Shown here: positions 26,525-35,269 of the stretch, piece after piece | Layout: each line of letters opens with the position of its first letter | Numbering within the stretch: the stretch's first letter is position 1 | DNA from: Pedobacter nototheniae | GTDB taxonomy: Bacteria; Bacteroidota; Bacteroidia; Sphingobacteriales; Sphingobacteriaceae | Direction: 5' to 3' | NCBI RefSeq assembly: GCF_004335085.1 | Contig: NZ_RQRS01000012.1 | Coordinates: 62,001 to 126,000 of the forward strand | Length of the DNA stretch: 64,000 bases | Position numbers and translations under genes: made by a program | Notes under the pieces: generated by a model | The model's database searches: none | What the model was told of the DNA's origin: nothing | What the model saw: only the letters and a program-made list of their open reading frames with translations

Positions 26525-27426
26525 TGATTAAAATTGCTCATCATCATTTGTATGCACACCCATTACCAGAGGGACATCGGTTTCCAATGCTTAAATATGA
26601 GCTTATTCCAGAGCAATTGCTACATGAGGGTACAATTGAAGCCGATAACCTATTCAGTCCTGAAATTGTAGCTGAAGAAATTGTATTACTAAGTCATCAA
26701 AAAGAATATTGGGAACAATTGAGAGATTTAACTCTTTCGCCAAGAGAACAAAGGAGAATTGGCTTTCCTTTAACAAAGCAGTTATTAGAAAGAGAATTGC
26801 GAATTACCCAGGGTACAATTGATGGAACAAAACATGCAATTGCAAATGGTATTGCTTTTAATGTTGCAGGTGGCACACATCATGCAGGAAGCAATTGGGG
26901 CGAGGGTTTTTGTTTGTTGAACGATCAGGCTGTTGCCGCTAACTATTTATTAAATAATGAAATAGCTAAACGTATATTAATAATAGATTTAGATGTACAT
27001 CAGGGAAATGGAACCGCAGAGATCTTTACAAAAGAAAATAGAGTGTTCACTTTTTCGATGCATGGTGATAAAAATTTCCCTTTCAGAAAGGAACAATCAA
27101 GCTTGGATGTTGCTTTAAATGACTACGTTGGAGATAATGAATACCTTTTTCTGTTAGAGCGAAATCTAAAACATGTTTTTGAATTACACCAGCCAGATTT
27201 TGTTTTTTACCTATCAGGTGTTGATGTACTTGCCACCGATAAGCTTGGAAAACTCTCTTTGAGTAAGGCTGGGTGTAAAGAGCGAGATAGAATGGTTTTT
27301 AAAATGTGTATTAGTAAAAATGTACCCGTTCAGGTAAGCATGGGTGGTGGGTACTCTATTGATATTAATGATATTGTTGATGCTCATTGCAATACCTACA
27401 GGCTTGCTTTTGATTTATATAATTAA
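26524..27426 (+). CDS. histone-deacetylase-like hydrolase
   Basis: The 300-residue protein belongs to the arginase/deacetylase zinc-hydrolase superfamily. It carries AGGTHHAGSNWGEGFCLLND with the catalytic His pair (about 120), ILIIDLDVHQGNGTAEIF with the metal Asp and His, and a later SGVDVLATDKLG segment with the second metal Asp. Bacterial members act on acetylpolyamines or other acyl amides, not histones. The gene is coupled to the bestrophin gene by TAATG. The substrate is unknown. Confidence 0.9.
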   Translation: MIKIAHHHLYAHPLPEGHRFPMLKYELIPEQLLHEGTIEADNLFSPEIVAEEIVLLSHQKEYWEQLRDLTLSPREQRRIGFPLTKQLLERELRITQGTIDGTKHAIANGIAFNVAGGTHHAGSNWGEGFCLLNDQAVAANYLLNNEIAKRILIIDLDVHQGNGTAEIFTKENRVFTFSMHGDKNFPFRKEQSSLDVALNDYVGDNEYLFLLERNLKHVFELHQPDFVFYLSGVDVLATDKLGKLSLSKAGCKERDRMVFKMCISKNVPVQVSMGGGYSIDINDIVDAHCNTYRLAFDLYN

Positions 27427-27436
27427 GGTATAATTG

Positions 27437-28320
27437 TATTAAAACCATTTAAGACATTTAAGCGCATTTAAGGCTATCGTTTTTTGCGAATTGAAACAAT
27501 GGGGCATGAAGTAAAACATCATAAAATCATAATTCTATTGTTGGGTAAGATTGCTTCGTGCCTCGCAAAGACGGTAATGAGATATTATGAACCCTTGTTA
27601 TAGCAATACGCTTAACACACTAACAAATCCAAACCACTATTTTTTAGTTAAGCTCTCCATCGGCATGGTCAATTATTCGGGAAGCACAAGCAAAGCCCAC
27701 CCATTGCCTTAAACAGAAAAATTGCGAGCCGACAATTTATTAATAGTTGTTTGTTTTTTATTTGTATTAATGAGCTCGCAGAAATGCTCGGTTTTGGTTC
27801 TTTTTGTTGTCAAAAAGAATAAAGCCCCCGCGGCTAGCGGATAAAAGAATTGCATACAATCGTAGCATTCTATTAAAACCATTTAAGACATTTAAGAGCA
27901 TTTAAGACTATCATTTTTTTGCAAACTTAAGCAAGGGCATGAAGATTATTCTATTGTTGAGTAAGATTACTTCGTGCCTCGCAAAGACGGTAACGAAATA
28001 TTATGAACCGTTGTTATAGCAATACGCTTAACACACTAACAAATCCAAACCACTGTTTTTTAATTAAGCTCTCCATCGGCATGGTCAATTATTCGGGAAG
28101 CACAAGCAAAGCCCACCCACTGCCTTAAACAGAAAAATTGCGAGCCGACAATTTAGCTTCTTTTTGTTGTCAAAAAGAATAAAGCCCCCCGCGGCTAGCG
28201 GATAAAAGTATTGCATACAATCGTAGCATTCTATTAAAACCATATAAGACATTTAAGATCATTTAAGGCTATCTATTTTGCGAATTGAAACAATGGGGCG
28301 TGAAGCAAAACATCATCTTA
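27437..28320. repeat. tandem non-coding repeat, two and a fraction copies
   Basis: The 950-bp gap holds copy A (27437-27870, 434 bp), copy B (27871-28231, 361 bp) and partial copy C (28232-about 28320). Each begins TATTAAAACCAT and, where complete, ends in AATCGTAGCATTC. Copy A carries about 70 extra bases after GCCGACAATTT. Both full copies contain CTTCGTGCCTCGCAAAGACG, a hairpin TTCTTTTTG-TTGT-CAAAAAGAA (27798-27819; 28158-28179) and CCCGCGGCTAGCGGATAAAAG. No protein frame is conserved. It looks like a dispersed intergenic repeat that was duplicated here. Confidence 0.85.
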
Positions 28321-28377
28321 TCATACAGACTTTAATTAAAGCAATATCCTTATCTTCGCCTTCTTTTAAAAAAAATC

Positions 28378-29076
28378 ATGCTTGAAATATTATACCAGGA
28401 CGAATATCTTATTGCTATAAATAAACCGCACGGCTTATTGGTTCATCAATCATCAATAGCCAGAGATGCTACTGAATTTGCTTTGCAAATGTTACGAGAT
28501 CAGGTTGGCAAGCATGTAAGCCCAGTACATAGGCTTGATCGTAAAACCGGAGGCATCTTACTATTTGCTTTTGATAAGGAAAGTGAAAAATCTATGCATC
28601 AGCAATTTATGACAGCAGAGGTGGAAAAGAAATACCTTGCTATTTTACGTGGCTTTACACCGGATGCTTTGGATATTGATTATCCGCTGGCAAAAGAAAA
28701 CGGTACCATTCAAGATGCTTTTACTTCCTTTATAACGTTGCAAAGGGCAGAAGTTAATGTTGCATTTGGCAAGCACCCAACTTCTAGATATTCTTTAGTT
28801 GAAGCGACTCCAAAAACAGGTAGAATGCATCAGTTAAGAAAACATTTTAGCCACATTTTGCATCCAATTATTGGCGATAGAACGCATGGATGCAATAAAC
28901 AAAATAAGTTTTTTAAAGAACAATGGGATATGACAACCATGCTTTTACATGCATCTGAACTAAAGTTTATCCACCCGATAACAAAACAACAAATCCACCT
29001 TAAAGCCAATATTCAGGAAGAATTTAAAAGGGTAATGGATTTCATGGAACTTGATTACTCCAAAATAGTTCACTAG
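28378..29076 (+). CDS. truC: RluA-family pseudouridine synthase, TruC-like
   Basis: The 232-residue protein has the RluA-family core: LIAINKPHGLLVHQS, VHRLDRKTGGILLFAFD with the catalytic Asp (about 54), and TPKTGRMHQLRKHF. It has no S4 domain at the N-terminus and opens directly with the catalytic domain, as in TruC, which modifies U65 of tRNAs. The extended LHPIIGDRTHGCNKQNKFF segment also fits TruC. The exact RNA site is inferred. Confidence 0.85.
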   Translation: MLEILYQDEYLIAINKPHGLLVHQSSIARDATEFALQMLRDQVGKHVSPVHRLDRKTGGILLFAFDKESEKSMHQQFMTAEVEKKYLAILRGFTPDALDIDYPLAKENGTIQDAFTSFITLQRAEVNVAFGKHPTSRYSLVEATPKTGRMHQLRKHFSHILHPIIGDRTHGCNKQNKFFKEQWDMTTMLLHASELKFIHPITKQQIHLKANIQEEFKRVMDFMELDYSKIVH

Positions 29077-29142
29077 CTTTTAAATAAATTTATACCCATA
29101 TAACACAATATTTAGCCCAAACTTTCTGTTTATATAACATCT

Positions 29143-29877
29143 ATGATTAAATCCCTACGTCTAGTAATTCCGGTTTTAGCGCTTTTTGTAAGCGGTTGTT
29201 CTTCAGTTTATATGCCAAATGTTCCTAATACGCCAATGTTAAGTAAACAGGGCGAGTTTAGCGGAGGCGGACACATATCATTAAAAGGTAATGCCAGTAT
29301 AAATGGCGCTTACGCTGTTTCCGATCATATTGGAGTTCTTTTTAGTGGCTCTGCAATGAGTAACGAACGTAGAAGCAAAGACTTTAATCATAAACTAATT
29401 GAAATTGGTGGGGGTTATTTTAACACTTTTGGACCAGATGACAACAGGATTATCGAAGTATATGGTGGCGTAGGTAAGGGTTGGAGTGATATTACCTATC
29501 GTGATTTTGAACATGATGTAGTGGTAAACACCGAAATCCAGGATGTGGATTACCGCAAAGCTTTTATACAAGTTAACTACAGCTCAAAAAAGAAGAATAA
29601 CTTAAAGCTTTTCGGCACAAATTTCCCAATTAATTATGGTACAGCCCTAAGGGTTAGTCACGTAAATATGGATCGCTTCTTTATTAATGGAGTCCTTCAA
29701 CCTAAAGAAGATAATGTTTTCTTTGAGCCTGTTTTCTTCACCCGTATGACGTTAAGTAAGGTTATTCAGCTTCAATATACCACAAGTAGCAATATTGGTT
29801 TAAAAAGCCGCAAATATATGTCTGCCGGAAACTCAATATTTACAATTGGTGTTGTATTTAACGTTGGCGGTAAATAA
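29143..29877 (+). CDS. hypothetical lipoprotein with beta-barrel pattern
   Basis: The 244-residue protein has a lipoprotein signal (ALFVSGCSSVYMPN, Cys about 19). Many alternating strands follow (GGHISLKGNASINGAYAVSD, IIEVYGGVGKGWSDITYRDF, SIFTIGVVFNVGGK), a pattern of small outer-membrane barrels in Bacteroidota. The C-terminus ends in strand-like residues. The function is unknown. It is convergent with the hydrolase gene and shares a two-way terminator. Confidence 0.65.
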   Translation: MIKSLRLVIPVLALFVSGCSSVYMPNVPNTPMLSKQGEFSGGGHISLKGNASINGAYAVSDHIGVLFSGSAMSNERRSKDFNHKLIEIGGGYFNTFGPDDNRIIEVYGGVGKGWSDITYRDFEHDVVVNTEIQDVDYRKAFIQVNYSSKKKNNLKLFGTNFPINYGTALRVSHVNMDRFFINGVLQPKEDNVFFEPVFFTRMTLSKVIQLQYTTSSNIGLKSRKYMSAGNSIFTIGVVFNVGGK

Positions 29878-29897
29878 TGAAACTCCAATAGGTTATT

Positions 29898-29933
29898 AAA
29901 TAAAGAAGCGACTAAAAAGCCGCTTCTTTATTT
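29898..29933. terminator. bidirectional terminator
   Basis: AAATAAAGAAGCG (29898-29910) and CGCTTCTTTATTT (29921-29933) form a 13-bp stem between two convergent genes; A and T runs on both sides let it work in both directions. Confidence 0.85.
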
Positions 29934-29959
29934 GTGATTAGTTACTTGAAAACAGATAA

Positions 29960-31234
29960 TTAATTGGCAGTAAATTTATTAAGAAAGGTAACAACATCCT
30001 TTGCAGGCATATAATTCCAATATTCATAAATATCACTATGACCAATACCTGGAACAAACTGTACGGTTACATTTGGATTATCTACCTGAATTAATGTTGA
30101 ATTTTGAGGCACCACCAACCTATCTACCAATCCCTGCATAATATGAACCGGTACAGGCAAACTGAAATTTTTAATGTATTTACTGGTTGTAATGTTAAAT
30201 TTCATGTACTGCTGCACACTACTACCTTGAACACTTAGTATAGATGCTAATATAAATTCTGCTCCATCATGATAGGTTTGATCTGGAGTAAATGCACTAG
30301 CTACAGCCAAACAGCCAGCAGTATACAAATCATAATAAGGCGCAAATAAAATAAGACCTGATGGTTGTTTGTCCTTACTTGTAATTGATGAAACTAATTG
30401 TGCCGCTATCCCAGTGCCTAATGAATGGCCCATTATAATCACTTTTTTGCTGTCGTATTTTTTTAATACATAGTTATTATATACGATTGAAATATCAGCA
30501 AAAATTTGCTCTTTGTTATCGTAAGATCCTGTTGATGCTCCATAGCTACGATAATCAATCATAAAAACATTATAGCCCAACTCTTTTAAATAGCGCTCCA
30601 TAATGGCTTGTTTTTGAGAAGCGCTGGTATTTAATCCATGAAGAATAAATAGTAAACCCTTAGATTTTACTTTTGCTTTATTGTTCTTCTCATAAATTAT
30701 TCCCTTTAACTCTGCACCAGCAACCGGAATAGTTACCTGCGTTTGTGTAACACTATCTGCCAACTCCGGCGAAATTTTCAATGGAAGATTAAACGTTGGT
30801 CCAGCATATTGCGGCCCATCAACTGCAATTTTCTCTATAAGCTGAATAATAGCCCCTATACCATAAGGATCTAAGGCAATAGCATCTGTTGGTGCAGTAG
30901 ATGCAGAACCTATTGGGGTATTTACACCTTGAATGCGGTTATTTTGTACAGATAATTTGGTGTTGGCAAGCTTATGTTCGCTTACCACTTCGGCCAGTTT
31001 TACATAGTTGGTTTCCGAAATAGCCACTGAGCTATTATTATACTGCAAATAATGAACCCCATTGGTGGTTACTACATTTAAGCCGAAATCTGATAACTGA
31101 AATTTATCCGGCAGGGATGCAACAGCACTAGGTTTAACAATTTCTGGTGTTACAGACTGATCTTTTTTACACGCATTTAGCATGAGGGCTGTCAACAGGA
31201 ATAAGGAGTACTTAGTTTTAATAAAATTTTTCAT
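29960..31234 (-). CDS. alpha/beta-hydrolase lipoprotein
   Basis: The 424-residue protein has a lipobox (LMLNACKKDQ), a divergent N-terminal half, and an alpha/beta-hydrolase core from about 185. That core has LLFILHGLNTSASQKQ, FMIDYRSYGASTGSYDN, the nucleophile elbow IMGHSLGTG, and a late His in PGIGHSD. An Asp in QGLVDRLVVP fits the charge-relay acid. It should be an esterase-like or peptidase-like enzyme attached to the outer membrane. The substrate is not evident. It is transcribed toward the bidirectional terminator. Confidence 0.8.
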   Translation of the reverse strand: MKNFIKTKYSLFLLTALMLNACKKDQSVTPEIVKPSAVASLPDKFQLSDFGLNVVTTNGVHYLQYNNSSVAISETNYVKLAEVVSEHKLANTKLSVQNNRIQGVNTPIGSASTAPTDAIALDPYGIGAIIQLIEKIAVDGPQYAGPTFNLPLKISPELADSVTQTQVTIPVAGAELKGIIYEKNNKAKVKSKGLLFILHGLNTSASQKQAIMERYLKELGYNVFMIDYRSYGASTGSYDNKEQIFADISIVYNNYVLKKYDSKKVIIMGHSLGTGIAAQLVSSITSKDKQPSGLILFAPYYDLYTAGCLAVASAFTPDQTYHDGAEFILASILSVQGSSVQQYMKFNITTSKYIKNFSLPVPVHIMQGLVDRLVVPQNSTLIQVDNPNVTVQFVPGIGHSDIYEYWNYMPAKDVVTFLNKFTAN

Positions 31235-31418
31235 AGATGTTTTTTTATCAAAACTAACTAAAAAGATACGTGTGTATGTTAAAAATTAATTAATTGTAAA
31301 ATAAATTATACTGTAGCTGTATGTAGAGGATGGTTAACTACTTAGCATAATGCTCGAAATTAATGCCTACATTTATTTGATAATTAAGTATTTATATTTT
31401 AAAATTAATAAAAAAAGA

Positions 31419-32156
31419 ATGACATCAACATCAGAAACAGGGCACGCAAAGAACGTATCCAACTTTGAAACTTTAATCTCTTTTTGTACCGCCTACGGCG
31501 AAAGCTACAATCCAAGTAATGTTTCTTTAACGATTGATAGCCTTAACATTTTAAACAATGGGGCGCAGGAAGAACTGCAAAAAACTAAAGTAGCTAAAAC
31601 CGCTACAGATACAGCTATTAATAGTAGGAGAGATGGTTTTGCAGACTTAAAAGGCTTATCAACAAAAATTGTAAATGCCTTATCGGCATCAGGAGCATCT
31701 ACAAACACTATAGATGATGCAAAAGGCATTAACCGCAAACTACAAGGCACCAGGGCAGTAAAAATTGCACCTGTTAATGCAACACCGGTGGATGAAGCCG
31801 TTGTAGAATCAAAAAACATCTCAACCAGTCAGCTCAGCTACGATAATCAGATAGATAATTTTGCTAAACTGATAGAAATTCTTGCGCAAACACCAGTTTA
31901 CATGCCTAATGAAAATGATTTAAAGCTGGTAACTTTACAAAGCTTGCTTACCAGCTTAAAAAAATTAAATACCGATTTTATAAACAGCGATACCAATTGG
32001 AACAATTCTTTGCTAAATCGCGATGCAATATTTTATAAACCAGAAACAGGCTTAGTGGATACCGCAATAGATGTTAAAAAATATATTAAATCAATATTTG
32101 GTGCAACAACGTCTCAATTTAAACAAGTAAGTGGCTTAGATTTCAGAAATAGATAA
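31419..32156 (+). CDS. hypothetical protein, helical
   Basis: ATG 31419 gives 245 residues beginning MTSTSETGHAKNVSNFETLI; an earlier ATG at 31350 would add 23 residues rich in Ile/Tyr/Lys from an AT-rich leader and is less likely. The protein is polar and mainly helical with a repeated pattern of paired helices and no cysteines, signal or membrane segment. No family name came to mind. A modest hairpin (CCCATCC, 32197-32203; GGATGGG, 32209-32215) follows. Confidence 0.6.
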   Translation: MTSTSETGHAKNVSNFETLISFCTAYGESYNPSNVSLTIDSLNILNNGAQEELQKTKVAKTATDTAINSRRDGFADLKGLSTKIVNALSASGASTNTIDDAKGINRKLQGTRAVKIAPVNATPVDEAVVESKNISTSQLSYDNQIDNFAKLIEILAQTPVYMPNENDLKLVTLQSLLTSLKKLNTDFINSDTNWNNSLLNRDAIFYKPETGLVDTAIDVKKYIKSIFGATTSQFKQVSGLDFRNR

Positions 32157-32578
32157 ATATTTTTAATAAGTCAGCATTCTTTATAAGCCCAAACATCCCA
32201 TCCCTTATGGATGGGCTTAATTTAAACCTCCTCCTGTTTATTCTACTATAAAAACTGCGTTTGAATGGCTTTTCGCAAGTGTACCTGATAGATCAACGTC
32301 TATAATTGACAGCTGTAGATTTTTAATTTCGAACAAGGAACATCCTATATCATTTCAAGTTTCAATTCACGAATTTCTACACCCTTTATATGTAAGTTAA
32401 AGCGGTAGAAATGATCATCTGGATTTTAGCTGTATAGCAAATGAAAGAAAGTATTATAATCTATACAAGTAATGATGTTTTAAAAAGTAATTAAGTAATA
32501 ATTAATTAACAATTAAAATATAATAATTAGATTATTACTGTATATTTTTAATATTATAAAATCTAAAACTAAAAACCT
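32157..32578. other. intergenic gap with weak terminator-like hairpin
   Basis: About 420 bases. It begins with the hairpin at 32197-32215 and then becomes very AT-rich toward the next gene. No RNA gene, repeat or convincing frame was seen. Confidence 0.4.
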
Positions 32579-33184
32579 ATGAAAACAAAGCAATTAATGA
32601 GTGTTTTATGTCTACTATTTACCCTAACAATTTTTGGTTGTAAAAAAGACAAAAGTATTTTGCCTGCCGTCACGTTAAATAACTCAAAATTACAAGCAAA
32701 AGCAAAAGCTCAATTGGATAGCATTGTGGCTACGATACCGAAATCTGTTCACTTTGATGGAGAAAAGAAGATGATGACAATAACAATGAGAGATGGATCA
32801 GTATTAACACAACCATTTGAACAAACGGCTGCATATTCACCAGGGGACGGTTCATTTAGACAATCTTCAAATGTATTTACTACGCCATCTGGTACTCAAC
32901 AACCAATTGCTGGGGCCTCAATAACGTTATCGGCTGATTATACTGTACTTAACAAAATAATTTCCTATGTCTATCAAACAGAATACTTAAATAATCCTTT
33001 AACTGTAGAAGGAAGTATAAATGTAAGAAGAACACTTATTGGGGTTTCTAGAAATTATAGTATTTTTGGAAATAGAGGCATTGCTCGATGGAGCGGAGAT
33101 TGCAATTACACCTTAACCACAAATACGGCCCCAATCACTTCGACTACTACACAAACTGGATGGAGTGGTACTGTAAATTTATAA
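32579..33184 (+). CDS. hypothetical lipoprotein
   Basis: The 201-residue protein has a lipobox (LTIFGCKKDK, Cys about 21), a short helix (LQAKAKAQLDSIVATIPK), and then a strand-rich domain with Thr-rich stretches (TLTTNTAPITSTTTQ). It is probably outer-membrane attached. No family was recognised. A small cytosolic protein gene follows 13 bases downstream, so the two may form a pair. Confidence 0.6.
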   Translation: MKTKQLMSVLCLLFTLTIFGCKKDKSILPAVTLNNSKLQAKAKAQLDSIVATIPKSVHFDGEKKMMTITMRDGSVLTQPFEQTAAYSPGDGSFRQSSNVFTTPSGTQQPIAGASITLSADYTVLNKIISYVYQTEYLNNPLTVEGSINVRRTLIGVSRNYSIFGNRGIARWSGDCNYTLTTNTAPITSTTTQTGWSGTVNL

Positions 33185-33197
33185 ATAAAGAAAAAGT

Positions 33198-33611
33198 ATG
33201 ATAATAAAAAATGAAGATTATAATATTTTGACTTATAAGGTTAATGAGCAACTATTGGATAAACAAAAAGAACTCAGTTTGTTCAATGGGACATCAAATG
33301 GTATTCAAAAGATTAGTGAAACAAAAGGAATAAGTTATGAAGTCTGGCAAAAAGATTACAGCGACAGAGATACAGGTGAATTAATTATAGAGTTTAGAGC
33401 TAAAGTTACATTTGAGTTTGAAATTGAAAATGCTGTGAAGGACTTAGAGGATCTTTGGAGTTTTTTAGATTCGAAAAATTACTCGAATATTCAATTTATA
33501 AGAAATAATACTTTTTTACATAGAATAAACGAAGAAGATCACACGATAGTGGATTTAAATTTTTCTAAAAGTCGAATTTTAAATCTTTACAAAACCTACG
33601 GATATTATTAA
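33198..33611 (+). CDS. hypothetical cytosolic protein
   Basis: The 137-residue protein (MIIKNEDYNILTYKVNEQLL...) has no signal, is acidic and strand-rich, and contains RAKVTFEFEIENAVKDLEDL and HTIVDLNFSKSRILNL. It follows a lipoprotein gene by 13 bases and is closed by a strong terminator, so both genes likely form one unit. No homologue family was recognised. Confidence 0.55.
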   Translation: MIIKNEDYNILTYKVNEQLLDKQKELSLFNGTSNGIQKISETKGISYEVWQKDYSDRDTGELIIEFRAKVTFEFEIENAVKDLEDLWSFLDSKNYSNIQFIRNNTFLHRINEEDHTIVDLNFSKSRILNLYKTYGYY

Positions 33612-33629
33612 ATTTCAGAAATTTAACAT

Positions 33630-33669
33630 AAACAAAGGAGATCAATGTTACATTAGTCTCCTTTGTTTT
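33630..33669 (+). terminator. terminator after hypothetical pair
   Basis: AAACAAAGGAGA (33630-33641) and TCTCCTTTGTTT (33657-33668) form a perfect 12-bp stem with a 15-base loop. Confidence 0.85.
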
Positions 33670-33766
33670 ACATGGAAAGTATAAAACAAAATTCTTGTTT
33701 TATACATCGAAAACTAGGTACTAAAAATCTGTATCAAGCTTTTTACCCATCTCCTTTTGTACTAAG

Positions 33767-34366
33767 TTAAATGTAGCTAGCAATTTTATCATTAAGAGTC
33801 TTCAACACTCTCATTCTTTGTCTCTTGCCATTTTGACGAGAATTAGCCAAATTTTTGACAGACATGCTTTGTGACTGAAAATCTGTAAATGATTTATATC
33901 TTGAAGATTGACCGTAGGTATATTGCGGCACCTCCATTTTGATTTTGTATTTTCCGTCTTTAACAATAATAGAAAGTAAAGCATTGAAGTAATATTGATC
34001 AGTACTAGGGTTTGATCCCAGTGCACTTAAAGCAGTCATATCGCTTATATCATAAAAATTATTTATACTACATATTCCTGCCTCAGAGTCGTAATTTGAT
34101 GTACCTATTTTATTGTTTGTAAAAGTTTTCTGGATTGCTAGTTTAGCACGGGAAAAAAGTTCTGGTTTAGATATATTTGGCAATTCTACTACAGCTTCAA
34201 CATATATTTCGTTATCTCTAAGAGGCAAGTAGTCTCCCAGCGCCACTGTATCAGCAACTTTGCTTCCGTTTCGGAATGTACTCCATGTAATTGCGTCCTG
34301 TGCATTAGCACATAGTCCTATCGATAGGATTAATAAAGATGAGAGGGTTAATTTTTTGAATTTCAT
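33767..34366 (-). CDS. DUF4468-type secreted protein
   Basis: The 199-residue protein starts with a signal peptide (LILSIGLCANAQDA). It has the DUF4468 (TBP-like fold) pattern: VVELPNISKPELFSRAKLAI, then a strand-turn-strand region and LLSIIVKDGKYKIKMEVP. Such proteins are common and uncharacterised in Bacteroidota. It lies in the accessory stretch, on the opposite strand from the lipoprotein pair. The family call is by motif memory. Confidence 0.65.
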   Translation of the reverse strand: MKFKKLTLSSLLILSIGLCANAQDAITWSTFRNGSKVADTVALGDYLPLRDNEIYVEAVVELPNISKPELFSRAKLAIQKTFTNNKIGTSNYDSEAGICSINNFYDISDMTALSALGSNPSTDQYYFNALLSIIVKDGKYKIKMEVPQYTYGQSSRYKSFTDFQSQSMSVKNLANSRQNGKRQRMRVLKTLNDKIASYI

Positions 34367-34454
34367 AACTTTTATTTTTTAAGCTTTAAAGCTATCAATA
34401 TTATAGGAGAATCATACGTAGCTTATTGCTAATTTTTTTTATTTTGAGTAATAC

Positions 34455-34778
34455 TTGTCTCAAAAAACGAAGGATAAACGGGAAGAAGAAAATGAAAACA
34501 TTGAATCCCTTTATCTACAAGATTATGTGGTTCCCTTACTAGAAGTATTGAGTATTTTACAGAGCGCAGCTAATTTTCTCCCAGTTTTTGAACATCATGT
34601 AATTGACCATCTTCCAAAACGACCTGCAGATAAACTGTTTTTTGCGGCAATCATTGGCTATGGCTGCAATATCGGAATCCCCATGTTCTCTTATATGACC
34701 AAAGGAATTCGTCCGAGCTCGCTGGAAACAACAGCACTTCACGATTTTGACCCCGGAGACACTGATCTGAGCAAATGA
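34455..34778 (+). pseudogene. remnant of Tn3-family transposase
   Basis: The 107-codon frame has no ATG and opens at TTG 34455. It contains LFFAAIIGYGCNIGIPMFSY and upstream EVLSILQSAANFLPVFEHHV, the pattern at the start of the DDE domain of Tn3-type TnpA. Intact TnpA has almost 1,000 residues, so about nine tenths are missing, including the catalytic residues. The base composition is richer in G and C than the surrounding genes. An 8-bp inverted repeat (TTAACCTG, 34784-34791; CAGGTTAA, 34824-34831) follows. The identification rests on one conserved block. Confidence 0.6.
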
Positions 34779-34899
34779 TAAAATTAACCTGTACCACCTG
34801 GAAAGCTAATAAGACGCAATACTCAGGTTAATCTGCACCATTAAATTAGGTTATGCAAAGTCTTCAACACTGTTCAAACGATAAAACTCCTATTCCAAG

Positions 34900-35256
34900 C
34901 TAGCGTCGGCACAGATATAGCTAGCGTCGGCACGAGTATATCTAGCGTTGGCACGAGTATAACTAGCGTTGGCACGGGTATAACTAGCGTTGGCACGAGC
35001 ATAACTAGCGTTGGCACGAGTATAACTAGCGTTGGCAAGAGCATATCTAGCGATGGCACGAGCATATCTAGCGATGGCACGAGCATATCTAGCGATGGCT
35101 CGGGTATAACTAGCGTTGGCACGAGTATATCTAGCGTTGGCACGGATATAACTAGCTTTGGCACGAGCATATCTAGCATTGGCACGAGCATATCTAGCGT
35201 TGGCACGGGTATAACTAGCGTTGGTACGAGCATATCTAGCGATGGCACGGGTATAA
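34900..35256. repeat. 21-bp minisatellite, 17 tandem copies
   Basis: Seventeen direct copies of a 21-bp unit run without a break; a typical unit reads CTAGCGTTGGCACGAGTATA plus one A or T. Copies differ at a few fixed places (GTT/GAT/GTC; GAGTATA/GGGTATA/GAGCATA). Because 21 is a multiple of 3, frames stay open on both strands, giving a heptapeptide pattern on either strand. No convincing start or signal exists, so I annotate it as DNA repeat. It separates the Tn3 remnant from the MATE gene. Confidence 0.95.
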
Positions 35257-35269
35257 CAACCCTGCCAAC

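Noticed and set aside
34874..35248. 124-codon open frame on the minus strand over the minisatellite
   Set aside because: It is a by-product of a 21-bp period; it starts with GTG inside a repeat, has no signal or unique domain, and an equally open frame exists on the plus strand.
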